Source of the DNA: Isochrysis galbana
Lineage: Eukaryota > Haptophyta > Isochrysidales > Isochrysidaceae
Direction: 5' to 3'
Length of the DNA: 64,000 nucleotides
Assembly (NCBI GenBank): GCA_018136815.1
Contig: CM030942.1
Coordinates: 869,797-933,796 of the forward strand
A program made the position numbers and the translations under genes. The notes beneath the pieces are model-generated. The model saw nothing but the letters and a program-made list of their open reading frames with translations, did not search any database and was not told the DNA's origin. Of this stretch, positions 22,331 to 31,102 are shown one piece after another (within the stretch, counting starts at the first letter, position 1; every line of letters starts with the position of its first letter).

Positions 22331-22457
22331 CTCCTAGTTGTTTCTTCTCTCAGTGGGGGGAAAGAGGCAAAGGCAAGTTTGGCCGGAGAAGAGAAAGATC
22401 GCAGCTTGAAGATTGCAGCTTGAAGATTTCATACTGCTTACTGCATACTGCAAACAT

Positions 22458-22700
22458 AACTAACTTTATAGTTGCTAGCTATGGAGCGCACCTACTCTCC
22501 TGGCCTGACCGCCAGCCTCCTCGTCCACACAGAGCAGTCGCTACTGAAGCGGCCGCGGCCCCCGTCAGTGTTTAACTCCTTACTGCTGGGTCGAAGCGCC
22601 GAAATCGGCGCTTCTCTCCAGCGCGTTTGCACCATGGCCCGCAGTGGAAGAGCCTCTTACGCGAAACAAAAGGCACTAAAGGCTAGCCCGGTCACTCACT
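22458..22700 (+). repeat. Hairpin repeat A, diverged copy
   Basis: AACTAACTTTATAGTTGCTAGCTATGGAGCGCAC at 22458 and onward (shown here only to mark the head) is followed by a short open frame beginning MERT and containing KRPRPPS. The tail of the copy is not recognisable. Confidence 0.55.
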
Positions 22701-22974
22701 AGGGGCGGTGCGCCGCGCATCCTGTTACTTCATCACAAGTTAAAAGATGCCAAGGGGGGCCACTGAACGCACAGGCACACTAACAGTATCGTCACAGTAT
22801 CGCCGCTCACAAATCAAACGCACACACGGGACACGGGGGCATTGCGTGGGAGACTCACACAAGCGAACAAGGACAAGGAGAGAAGGGGAGAGATCACGGC
22901 TCGACTCATGCGGCCCTCTCCACCTCCTCATCCCAATATAAGTTCTAGAGTGCACACCACGCAAAACCATCCGT

Positions 22975-23110
22975 GACATAGGGGTAGGCCAGGATGTCCA
23001 CAAATTCTCGCCCAAATATCCCTCAAAAATCAAAAATATCCAAGAAATATCCAAGCTCCAAGCGCCGGCCCAAATATCCCCCAAAATATCTCAAAACTAT
23101 TATTATAAGT
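22975..23110 (+). repeat. CAAATATCC minisatellite-like repeat E
   Basis: A degenerate array of CAAATATCC units after GGGGTAGGCCAGGATGTCC. The same block, inverted, lies at 39245-39385 and a short piece at 62610-62660. It is much AT-richer than its surroundings. Confidence 0.7.
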
Positions 23111-23180
23111 TCTCCTCGCACTTGCACCAATTCGTCGCCTGCCACACCTCCGCGGGCCCCTACCTACTTACTCTCTTACT

Positions 23181-23313
23181 CAACTGCTAACTTTATAGTT
23201 AGACGCGATGGAGCGCGCCAGCGAGCCTCTCCTCTCCTTCGGGCCCCCCGCCGAGGGAGGGAGGCCCCCCAGCTCCCATGGACCTGTCGCAGTCGAAGCG
23301 ACCCAGCCCCTAG
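23181..23313 (+). repeat. Hairpin repeat A, copy interrupted by a MITE
   Basis: Head CAACTGCTAACTTTATAG with the right arm TTAG, then GCGATGGAGCGCGCC and the short frame MERASEPLLSFGPPAEGGR. The repeat is broken at 23313 by the insertion of the hAT-type MITE, which supplies the target-site copy GCCCCTAG on both sides. Confidence 0.75.
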
Positions 23314-23905
23314 TAGGGCCTGACAAGAGTTGCCGGCAACTTTTTGAGCAAAACTTTGGGGTGTTTGAGAGGGCGAGCAACTTTTGAGCAACTTTAAGGG
23401 CCACAGGCAACATTGAGCAACTCGAGCAACTTACCTAGCAACTTACCCATAGATAGGCCCGTTAGAGGAGCAACCTACCCCTCCTAGATCTATAGATAGG
23501 CCGAGCGTGCAACTTTAACTTTAACCCCTCTGCCTCTTCTTATTCAACTTATTCACATAAACATCGGTGGATCGATAGAAGAGCACCTACTTGCGGAACG
23601 CCCCCCTCCCCTCTGCCTCTTCTTATTCACATAAACATCATGTTTATGTATGAAAAGTGCATGGGTTCTAGCGCCCGCGTCGCTATCTTGTTCCCTGCAG
23701 TGTTCCCAGCATCCAGCATTCCCTCTCGCCGCGCTGACGCCCGGCAGCACGCGGCGCGGCGATCGCGGCGCAATGAACAATGAACGAGCAACTCCGAGCA
23801 ACTTCGAGCAACTCTGCGAGCAACTTTGCCCCTTTTGGGGCCTATTTCGAGCAACTTTTGCGAGCAACTTTGGGGGTCTGAGCGAGCAACTCTTGTCAGG
23901 CCCTA
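23314..23905. mobile_element. Non-autonomous hAT-type element (MITE) with 8-bp target duplication
   Basis: The ends are perfect 20-bp inverted repeats, TAGGGCCTGACAAGAGTTGC at 23314-23333 and its complement at 23886-23905. They are flanked by an exact 8-bp duplication GCCCCTAG (23306-23313 and 23906-23913). An 8-bp duplication and a TAGGG end are typical of hAT transposons. The 592-bp interior has about a dozen GAGCAAC motifs concentrated toward the ends, as transposase-binding subterminal repeats do, and no coding capacity. A short internal duplication (CCTCTGCCTCTTCTTATTCA) is near 23528 and 23611. Confidence 0.92.
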
Positions 23906-23913
23906 GCCCCTAG

Positions 23914-24040
23914 CGGTTGAAGGGGCGCAACGAAGACTACCGGTAGTCTTAAAGACAACGACTTCACCTTGTCATAACTAGGTCAAATTAGCACCCTGAT
24001 CTGTATTTTTTGCGCCCAGGCAGCTAATATGGTCACTATC
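23914..24040. repeat. GAAGACTACCGGTAGTC repeat, one of three copies
   Basis: AGGGGCGCAACGAAGACTACC with an inverted GGTAGTCTTAAAGAC follows the MITE. Related pieces occur near 49430-49460 and 61640-61670. No gene in this short gap. Confidence 0.5.
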
Positions 24041-24043
24041 TAA

Positions 24044-24421
24044 GAGCCCCCTCCCGAGCACGTTAAGAATGGGCTCGCATTGAATGAAGATGTTGCCACG
24101 TACCTCACCCACTACTGGTGCTTTATCAGAAGGTCACAAGTAGGTACTGGACAGCGCCGTATCAGTCAAGCAGATGTGTTGAGCATTTCAGGCGAACAGT
24201 TTTACGATGCCATCTGTGCAGCTGCGACGGAGAGAGATGTGGAAGTCGTATACTGCCCTGCGAAAAAGGTTGCAAAGCTGCTCAACTGGACGAAATTCAT
24301 GCGTTTCACCGATTGCGCAAACTTCGTGGAATGGATCAACAACAAATTCAAACACGCGCCTATCGACGCTTCTTGCGTGTGTTGTCCTCCGCTAAAAGAA
24401 ATTCCAGCTCCACCATCTTAG
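24044..24421 (+). CDS. Unidentified open frame without an ATG start
   Basis: About 125 codons open from just after a TAA to the stop. The reading is evenly mixed (YLTHYWCFIRRSQVGTGQ, VVYCPAKKVAKLLNWTKFM, ANFVEWINNKFK) and looks like real protein rather than a GC-rich shadow frame. There is no in-frame ATG before a late internal one, so it is an exon whose partners I could not find, or a remnant of a mobile element or captured gene. No family recognised. Confidence 0.3.
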   Translation, partial: EPPPEHVKNGLALNEDVATYLTHYWCFIRRSQVGTGQRRISQADVLSISGEQFYDAICAAATERDVEVVYCPAKKVAKLLNWTKFMRFTDCANFVEWINNKFKHAPIDASCVCCPPLKEIPAPPS

Positions 24422-25115
24422 TATCTTACTTAGTGTCGTGAAGTGTACCTTGGCCCGGGGAGGTGATGGCGCCGTTGCTCCGCTTTCCCGCCCAGTGTCC
24501 AGTGTACTGATATTGACGTTCTACTGGTAATTAATACAGTTCCCGCGCGCATTTTCGCGCGCGCCACCCCCCAGGGGCCCCCAGGGGGCACCTAAATGTC
24601 CCGGGACATTTCGGGACATGTCCCCTTTTGACAAAACAGCCCCAAATGTCTTGTTGACTGTCCGGTGTCTGGACATTTTGGCCATGGCCTAGACACCATC
24701 GAGCCACAGTGTGGTACACACTGCTTGCTTGCGTTCGGCGAGCGCCCGATCCATGGCCTCCCCTGCCTCCAGGCCTACAGGTCCAGGTCCACTGCATTGC
24801 AGTGAGGACTTAGGAGCGGTCGACGTTGCCTCGTTGCCGCGCTGCCGCTGCACGCAGTGCAGCGGCTCAGATGGCGCCTCGAGCGGCTGGGAAGCCGGAA
24901 GGGCATCTCAGCTCTCAGCCCGCCTTCTGCGCGTCGATCCCCCACGGATCACCGGACTCCCACAGCCCACAGGTTCGACATTCGACATGGCCAGTAGGCT
25001 GTGCGCTGTGCGGCCGTGCGGCCTGAGGGAGGTCACCGCGCCGAGGGGTGGCCACCCGGTGGGACCCGACGACGCCCTCCCGCGTTCCTGCCACCTTAAG
25101 TCTAGCGCTCTCGTC
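24422..25115. other. Gene-free stretch with a perfect palindrome
   Basis: A perfect 18-bp palindrome AAATGTCCCGGGACATTT lies at 24594-24611, followed by further GGGACAT/ATGTCCC pieces. GCGCGC and GGGGGCCCC inverted stretches lie just before it. The frame at 24711-25319 has no recognisable domain. Confidence 0.45.
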
Positions 25116-25305
25116 CCTAGATGGGAAATACGTATTTACCGTATTTGGCCAGAGGCCAAATACATATGTATTTGGCTGTATTTGAAGCGCGTCCTGGGTT
25201 GTAGCCCTCGAATGTATTTGAAATGTATTTGGCCGGAGGCCGAATACATATGTATTTGGCTGTATTTGCAGGCCCTAGCACCGTATTACCGTATTTCCCA
25301 TCTAG
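25116..25305. mobile_element. 190-bp inverted-repeat element with 9-bp target duplication (Mutator-like MITE)
   Basis: Ends CTAGATGGGAAATACG (25117) and the exact complement CGTATTTCCCATCTAG (25290-25305) are flanked by GCTCTCGTC at 25107-25115 and again at 25306-25314. A 9-bp duplication fits Mutator-like elements. The interior holds two copies of a GTATTTGGCC-GGCC-AATACATATGTATTTGGC palindromic unit. No coding capacity. Confidence 0.85.
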
Positions 25306-25374
25306 GCTCTCGTCACTAGTGCGAGGTTGAGGTTGGCTCCCATTATAAGTTTTCCCTGTTCCTTTTTGTCCTCT

Positions 25375-25497
25375 CCAGGAGCTTTCCCCCGATAGCTATC
25401 GGGGTATCGGGGGCGCTGTTGGCCATCGGGATCGGGCGAAAATTTCCCCCATGTAGGGAGGGGCCCCCGATAGCTATTGGGGGGCGTTGGCTCCTGG
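25375..25497. repeat. Foldback element with GATAGCTATC palindromes
   Basis: CCAGGAGC at the left and GCTCCTGG at the right enclose the perfect palindrome CCCCGATAGCTATCGGGG (near 25388-25405) and a second, imperfect GATAGCTATTGGGG copy near 25470. The whole 120 bp can fold back on itself. No target duplication was found. Confidence 0.65.
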
Positions 25498-25644
25498 GGG
25501 GTTTAACATATTAGTTTTACTCTTGCGCAGAGCTGCATTTTCTCCGCTCGAGCGAGCATCGCGCGGGCGAGCGACGCTGCCAGAGAGAGCGGGTTGGGCC
25601 AACACCGCATTCGCAGCGGGGAAGATAGGGGAAACGGCGGCACG

Positions 25645-26049
25645 ATGTGGGTGCGGATATGCTCTATACTGCCGACTCTGCTGTCTGCACTCTTTTTCGT
25701 CGGACGAATGCCTCCTGTTGCCTGCTTGCGCCCTCCCCTCGCTGCACAAGTCGCCGCCGCACGCATGTCGCCAGCAGTTGCTCTTTGCGTTGAAGAGGTA
25801 GCAGCGACCAGCGCGTCGGAAGTGTGCCGCCTAGACGGCTCTACTCACCTTCTATCTGTGACCGCCAACGACCTCAACGCCTGGCAGCTCGCTGTGCCGC
25901 TTGCTGCAGACGGATCGTTGAATGGCCAGCTTTTGGGGAGAGACCTGATCCTCATGTATCTATACGCGCACATCCCGGTGTTTCTGTACTTGGGATGGTT
26001 TTTTCAGAGGAACGGATCGCTGAAGAATGCCTGGCCGCCCAAATTCTGA
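25645..26049 (+). CDS. Small signal-bearing protein with one C-terminal membrane segment
   Basis: 134 residues from the ATG (MWVRICSILP). Residues 1-27 form a signal peptide-like stretch (ILPTLLSALFFVGRMPPVAC). An Ala-rich segment follows, and near the end there is one strong hydrophobic span, LILMYLYAHIPVFLYLGWFF, with a short basic/aromatic tail (FQRNGSLKNAWPPKF). This layout, presequence plus a single C-terminal helix, is common in small thylakoid or secretory-pathway membrane proteins. I do not recognise a family. No intron is needed, and no repeat overlaps the frame. Confidence 0.5.
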   Translation: MWVRICSILPTLLSALFFVGRMPPVACLRPPLAAQVAAARMSPAVALCVEEVAATSASEVCRLDGSTHLLSVTANDLNAWQLAVPLAADGSLNGQLLGRDLILMYLYAHIPVFLYLGWFFQRNGSLKNAWPPKF

Positions 26050-26304
26050 CTATGCTCGAGCGAGCGGCGCGAAACGCGTTGACGCGCATCGTTGCATCGG
26101 TCCCTTAGCATACGATAGCCCACAGGACATGAAGCAAGTGAAGCATGAAGCAGCTGCCGAATCGTCGTACGTAGTAGTATTAGAGGGTGTGCGTACGCAG
26201 ATCGTGTGGAGTATGTACCTGTAGTGAATGTGACCGAGAGAAACCACATGTGCTACAACGTGTGAGGAACGGATACACCGACGCCGACAACATGTTTCAT
26301 ACTT

Positions 26305-26325
26305 GGGGTTAGGGTTAGGGTTAGG
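26305..26325 (+). repeat. Short interstitial telomere-like array (TTAGGG)3
   Basis: Three TTAGGG units plus flanking GGGG, next to a hairpin-repeat head (AACTAAGTTTATACTCAG, 26329-26346). It is too short to be a chromosome end. It may be a relic of end-repair, or simply part of a repeat. Confidence 0.7.
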
Positions 26326-26328
26326 AGT

Positions 26329-27160
26329 AACTAAGTTTATACTCAGTGGCCGACTACACGGTACGCCCCCCCTTCCCGGAGGATTGTGCTGAAAATCTTT
26401 TGTTTCATTGCGCAACTATCGTTAACACGATAGGGTCATGGAGCGCGCGCCGTTCCCCTCCTCTGTCGCCCATCCCGCCGCGACAGACGATCGCGATCGG
26501 CCTATGGCCGAAGAGACTGAAACCTCGGGTGCGATTTTTTCCGGTCCCCGTCCGTCGCCCCGCACCATCCTCAAAACACACACAAATTTCACTCCTCGCC
26601 AGGCGCCAGAGCCTTTAAAATTGGAGCTCGCTGGCTCGGGCCCCGGCAGGTTGGTCAGAGCGACAAGCCGGCGCAATGTGGGATGTGGGCCAGGGCGTGC
26701 GATCTGTGCTCTGTGCCCAGCTCTCTCAACCTACTTTTATAAGTGGGGGTCAATGGGGGCCTCGCGCCCCCCTCTCTCCATCGCAGACACCCCCCGGGGT
26801 GGGCCCGTACATTCAACCCCAGCCCCTGCCCTCTGGCAGGGGCAAGGCACTCATCAATTCAGCCCAGACCCTTCGTGGGCGCGGGCCACGATCTGCACCC
26901 CCACGCCCGCGTTGGGCCTGCCCTCGAGCTGACTTCCCCCCTGTCCCTGGTCGCCAGGCATACAGGGGACTTCGGGTGGCTCCCATGACCAGCGAGGCGA
27001 GCGTGGGAGAGGCAGGGGGGGCCAGGGGCTGAGCCCCAGAGCCAGAGCCCCAGTGCCCCAGTCTCCACTGCCCCTTGAGCTGCCCTTGCTGCTGGCCCTC
27101 TGGGAGCCAGGCCTGCCCCAGCCCGCCCCTCCCCCGCCTGGCCCGTCGTAGTGCACGCGG
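26329..27160 (+). repeat. Hairpin-repeat remnants (A- and B-like) in tandem
   Basis: Heads or head-like sequences occur at 26329 and 26418 (ACTATCGTTAACACGATAG before ATGGAGCGCGC) and near 26731 (CTACTTTTATAAGTGGG followed by a GGGGGCCTCGCGCCCCC inverted repeat). From about 26840 to 27160 the sequence resembles the B-like stretch at 1540-1790 (GGGCAAGGCACTCAT, CCAGGGGCTGAGCCCC). Frames here are GC-rich shadows. No host gene. Confidence 0.5.
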
Positions 27161-27297
27161 GCCCACACCCCTTAGGGGGGTAGTGGGTGCTGGGGGGAGA
27201 GTGTGGGGCTTAGGCGATGGCGAGCGCGATACCGAGGCGGCTTGCCTTCATTTGGTCTCCTTTCCCTCAGGGTTTCTTCCCCTCCCTGTGGGGACTC

Positions 27298-27668
27298 TCA
27301 CCCTACCATGAGCCCCCCCGCGAGCACCCCGAAGGAGAGGCCCAGGAGCACCACGTACGCGACGAGAACGGCGTCGCCTTGGCTCGGCATGAGGGCGCGC
27401 CCCGAGAGGGCCTGGTAGACGCCCACGGTGGCCCACGCCGAGCACCGCGTAGCCCGTCCCCTTGTGCGCGACCCGCCACACGGCGCGGCGTGTGGTGCGG
27501 GCCGCGGGCGGGCCGCGCACGAGCGCGTTGAGCGGCTGCAGCAGGGCGAGGGCAAAGGCGACGATCCCGAGCGTGTGATGGGGGTGCGAGAAGTGGCGCC
27601 CTCGGGGCACCGACGCGACGGCGAGCGCGACGCCGGCGGCGGCCACCGCAAGGCCGCTTCGCCATTGG
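27298..27668 (-). pseudogene. Cytochrome b561-type membrane domain, frameshifted
   Basis: The minus strand reads HFSHPHHTLGIVAFALALLQ, then PLNALVRGP, RRAVWRVAHKGTGYAVLGV. This fits the eukaryotic cytochrome b561 core (HxxxGxxxFxxxLxQPL...R..Wn..H...G), including both heme-type histidines. The frame then breaks at a CCC run at 27432-27434. Reading one base differently gives ATVGVYQALSGRALMP and a last membrane helix (AYVVLLGLSFGVLAGGLMVG) to a stop. No start or N-terminal domain remains; instead a LINE endonuclease piece is fused in frame just upstream. It is either a truncated pseudogene or the 3' part of a gene with a sequencing error. Confidence 0.6.
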
Positions 27669-27669
27669 A

Positions 27670-27960
27670 ATTTGTCCGTGGATCGGCTGTGGTATAGTCG
27701 GTCTATTCTCGTGTGGATGGTATGTGCTAGGCGTGTGAAGCCTGTGTTCGGTCCCAGCTTCATGGTTCTGTGTGCGTCCTGTAGGCCGGCGTTTTTTATA
27801 AGGGTTTTCCATTTGTCCCCGTGCACATTGGCATAAGGTGCCGGCCCCGTGCCTGCCGTGTCGGTCGCTACGTTTTCTACGCAGTTGAAGAAGTCGCCCC
27901 CCATTAGGGTCGGGGTAATGATGCTTTCCGCTACGTGTTGCTCGTGGCGAAGTTTTTCTA
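27670..27960 (-). pseudogene. LINE endonuclease (APE-type) fragment
   Basis: Reads MGGDFFNCVENVATDTAG, then KWKTLIKNAGLQDAHRTM, then TRLAHTIHTRIDRLYHS. This is the second half of an exonuclease-endonuclease-phosphatase domain as in non-LTR retrotransposon ORF2: the GGDFN block and the final R-I-D-R segment that carries the catalytic Asp. It is joined at about 27669 to the cytochrome b561-like sequence without an intervening stop. Confidence 0.7.
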
Positions 27961-29108
27961 TCTGGGCGCCCCTCGGGCTTGGGTTGTGCGCCAGGAGAGA
28001 GAGAGGGAGGCGGCGGCGGCGCCAGGGGAGGGAGGCGGCGGCGCCCAACAGAGAGGCTTTTCGCGCGCGCGGAAGGAGCCACCCGCGTCAAAAAACAAGC
28101 GCCCCCCCCCCGGAAAAAAAATAAAGCACCCCAAAAACAAAAGGCGCTCCCGTGTGCGTGCGAGCCTAAATTGTAACAATGGGGAACGCCGGAGCGCACG
28201 GGGACGGGGCTGAGGCTATGGGCGCGCTCTCGGCTGGCATGGAGCGCCGCAGCACAGGGACGGAGACGAGCGAGGGGCACGGAGGGCGCTCGGGCGATGG
28301 CGCTGAGCGTAGTCGGGACACCGAACGAAAGAAAAGACACGCGGGGGAGGGGAGACACGCGGGAAGAGAAAGACGAGAAGGGGCCGGAAACTCAAGGAAG
28401 CACGCGGGGGCTCGGGGGAGAGACGGGAAAGGAGAGGAGGGGAGAGGACTTCCGCGGGGGGACCGGCGGGACCGGGGAGGGGGAGGGCGGAGGGGAGAGG
28501 GGAGAGGGGAGACGGACCGATCGGGACGATGCAAGGAAGAGGGAATCGGGGCGCGGCGACGGAGAGGGAGTCGCGCGGGAAAACCTAATAGGGAGTGTAC
28601 AAAGAGGAAGTGTACAAGGACCCCTTCACCCGCAACATGGGTGCTGCTATGGTTTTACCAAAATCCAAAATGGGGGGATGGGGGTAGGAAAAATAACGGG
28701 TAATTGGACCTAGGGATGCACCTTCTTAAAGCATGTACTACTATCATGCTTAGGGTTAGGAGAGACAGAAACATCAGGTGGCAACAATAATACATAGGCA
28801 CAAAAGCAACGTGATGAAGACAAACGCAAATGGTCGCGATTGGTCGGTATGCCGAAGCTAGAAGGTATTTAGAGTTTGGCTGTTGCCGATGCCGCCTCCT
28901 AGCCGGGAGCACGAGCAGAGGGTTTTCCTCGTCGTTTGCGAGTTCACGCTGGGTACAGCCTGAGGGAAAAGAAGATTGTCGAGTGCAATCCGGCAATACA
29001 TGTGCAAGTATGGCCTATGTCCTTTGAACATCTCTACGGCTAACGGCTGTCCTCCTCCATCTCGCTCTCGGTCATACCGCATTGCATTGCGAGTAGCAGA
29101 TTGGTGTA
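27961..29108. other. Gene-free purine-rich stretch
   Basis: From about 28170 to 28600 the + strand is almost all G and A with GGGAGAG-type units; frames through it are Gly/Arg/Glu-rich artefacts. From 28650 to 29100 the composition is normal, but no frame has recognisable domains; the last part is the 3' flank of the DnaJ gene. Confidence 0.5.
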
Positions 29109-30380
29109 TCACCCGATTTCGATGTCGTACTCTTTGCGCAGGTTGACGTCGGACAATATTTCGTATGCTTCTCTCACTTGAATGAAAATTTGTTCAGCTT
29201 CTGCCTCCTTGCCGACGTTCTTGTCGGGGTGGTATATCTTGCTTAGCCGAAAGAAGGCGCGTTTCACATCAGCGTCCGATGCATCCCTTGAGATGCCAAG
29301 CACATCGTAGTGAGTTGGCGCCTGAAGAGTTGTCCTGGGTTCGGAATTCTTTGGCGGCGGAGCCTCCTGCGTCTCCCCTTGCCCTTCAGCATGATCGCGT
29401 GGAGGCAAGACTGTTTTTCGCCTAGTCGTTCTCCTCTTGGATCCAAGATCCGACGAGCGCGCAGGTGATGTGTGACGGCTATTCGTCACAGATGAGCTGC
29501 TAGGTGAATCGTATATCTCGTCACTCTCGTCTTCAAGCCTCTGATGGAACCGTGCTGCCCGTGCTCTTCGTGGAGCACGATCACGCACTGTCCTTGAGGA
29601 GCCCTTAGCGCTAGCCCGCCGCGGATCTACCCCAGAGCCTGCCTTCTCGAATTTTCGCGTTGAGTCTTGATTGGTGTAATCCTGTGCCATTTCGAGTTCG
29701 GGGTCGGCGGCCATGTGCGGCGATTCGTCCTTCGAGCGCTCGCGCGCAAACACTCTCTTACATCGCATTCCCACGCAGATGACAACGGCAGCAATCCCAA
29801 GCATAAGCACTATGTCCAATAAGCCAGGGGTCTCGGGACCCAAGATGTCTTCCTTCAAGACCATTGTTGGAGGTGGAAATGGCGTCCGGATGGAGGGGTA
29901 TGGAGGCGGAATATTTTGCAACAGTAGAGTGATTGGTGGAGGCGTGGGCGAGGGCACGTGGAAGGGCGGAGGCGGCGGCGGACGCAGTTGAGGAAGTGGA
30001 CGGGACCTGGGGCTGGGGGGAGGGATAGGGGACTCGCACCACCAGCAGGGTGGTGCAGGCGGAATAGGAGGCGCCGGAGGTGCCGTTTGTTCTGGCAGCG
30101 CCATCCCCGATGCCTTCCCAACGGCCTGCTCCCCAGGATGTGCTATCGCGGCGCAGCCAATGTCACTGCAGCCGACACAGTCCGCCCAGTCGCACATCTC
30201 AAACGAGCACCATGTCGAGCAAGGCGGGAATCCGTCAAGGCAGAACTTGCACTTAGCGCACTCGGGCATTGCCGCGTCACAGTACTTGACCTCAGCGTCC
30301 GGGTCACACCACGCCGCGCAGCCCACGTGGCCCTCGCCCAGCTGGAGCTCGCCCTGCTGGAGCCCGCTGGTGGGCGCCAT
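29109..30380 (-). CDS. Membrane-anchored DnaJ protein with Cys-rich and polyproline N-terminal half
   Basis: 423 residues from ATG, single exon. Residues 20-85 hold about a dozen cysteines (CAAWCDPDAEVKYC, CAKCKFC, CSTWCSFEMC, CVGCSDIGC), typical of an extracellular or lumenal disulfide region. A polyproline stretch follows (PPAPPIPPAPP and others), then one membrane helix near 190-210 (LLDIVLMLGIAAVVICVGM) with a basic stop (RCKRVF), then a Ser/Arg-rich linker and a C-terminal J domain (HYDVLGISRDASDADVKRAF, with YHPDKN). The HPD triad that stimulates Hsp70 is intact. The J domain would face the cytosol. An in-frame TAG lies five codons upstream and may be an intron boundary (CATAG acceptor), so a signal-peptide exon could precede this one. 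Confidence 0.75.
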   Translation of the reverse strand: MAPTSGLQQGELQLGEGHVGCAAWCDPDAEVKYCDAAMPECAKCKFCLDGFPPCSTWCSFEMCDWADCVGCSDIGCAAIAHPGEQAVGKASGMALPEQTAPPAPPIPPAPPCWWCESPIPPPSPRSRPLPQLRPPPPPPFHVPSPTPPPITLLLQNIPPPYPSIRTPFPPPTMVLKEDILGPETPGLLDIVLMLGIAAVVICVGMRCKRVFARERSKDESPHMAADPELEMAQDYTNQDSTRKFEKAGSGVDPRRASAKGSSRTVRDRAPRRARAARFHQRLEDESDEIYDSPSSSSVTNSRHTSPARSSDLGSKRRTTRRKTVLPPRDHAEGQGETQEAPPPKNSEPRTTLQAPTHYDVLGISRDASDADVKRAFFRLSKIYHPDKNVGKEAEAEQIFIQVREAYEILSDVNLRKEYDIEIG

Positions 30381-30731
30381 GGCGCTCGCGGCCTATGCGG
30401 ACGGCGGGCACCGCTCCTAGCGCAAGCCGTAGCCGCTCACACGACGGGAGGGAGATGTCATAGTTTTCTTGTTGTCCTAGTTTAGATCGTCGCAAGGGAG
30501 ACTTGTGACATGGAAGGCTCGTTCCAGCTGCTCGAAGGGGCGGCCGGGGGTGCAAGGGGGTATTTCTTGCGATCCCAGTCTCGGTCAGTTGTAGATAGAT
30601 ACCCGCCAGTTTCGCGCGGGGGGGGACTGCTGTTCCCCCTGCGGGTGCACCCCGGGTGCTCCTGCAGGCACTTCCTTCGCGCGGCGGGGGGGATCTTCGG
30701 CTCCTTGCTTCTTCTTCTTCTCCGCGCACGT
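30381..30731. other. Upstream region of the DnaJ gene
   Basis: No second gene. A G run near 30620. If the DnaJ gene has a signal-peptide exon it should lie here on the minus strand; I saw no convincing candidate. Confidence 0.35.
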
Positions 30732-30860
30732 CAACTAGCTTTATAGTCAGTTGCCATGGAGCGCGCCGGCGCGCCTCCCCTCTCCTTCGGGCAACCCGCC
30801 GCGGGCGCCCCTCCAGTGCCCATGGAGCAGTCGCAGGCGAAGCGACCGCGTCCTAGGTGT
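30732..30860 (+). repeat. Hairpin repeat A, copy 4 (short)
   Basis: Complete head at 30732-30753 (left arm CAACTAGC, loop TTTATA, right arm GTCAGTTG), then CCATGGAGCGCGCC. The short frame reads MERAGAPPLSFGQPAAGAPP and then KRPRPR. It stops abruptly near 30860. Confidence 0.7.
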
Positions 30861-30944
30861 GAGACAAAGGACAAAGGAACAGTGTGTTTCTACGTTTCTA
30901 CCAAGGCTAGGGCTGGGTTAAGGTTAAGCCCGTTAACAAAAGTT

Positions 30945-31085
30945 TTAAAAAAACATCTGAAGATTCCGGGCTACACACCTACTATTGACTGGGTCTCCCT
31001 TCTCTACTTACACCGCCCTTAACTTCCCTCCCTCCACCTCTTTCCCTGCCCCCCTTCATTCCTTTATCTTCGGTTTCCGGGGTCT
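30945..31085 (+). repeat. Dispersed repeat C, copy
   Basis: Opens AAAAAAACATCTGAAGATTC, then GGGCTACACACCTACTA, then a pyrimidine-rich run ending CTTCGGTTTCCGGGGTCTGA. Near-identical copies: 50300-50445 (+), 32468-32570 (-) and 59250-59425 (-). Confidence 0.75.
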
Positions 31086-31102
31086 GACCCTGGTGTGTCA
31101 GA

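Noticed and set aside
22994..23110. CRISPR-like array from the regularly spaced CAAATATCC units
   Set aside because: Units are short, degenerate and without unique spacers, in a eukaryotic intergenic repeat that occurs inverted elsewhere.
26050..26415. Frames around the telomere-like array as a chromosome end
   Set aside because: Only three TTAGGG units with unique sequence on both sides, so an interstitial relic at most.
27303..28713. Large overlapping frames in the purine-rich region, both strands
   Set aside because: Only Gly/Arg/Glu or Pro/Ser composition, no domain; they come from high GC content. Only the b561 and endonuclease pieces hold.
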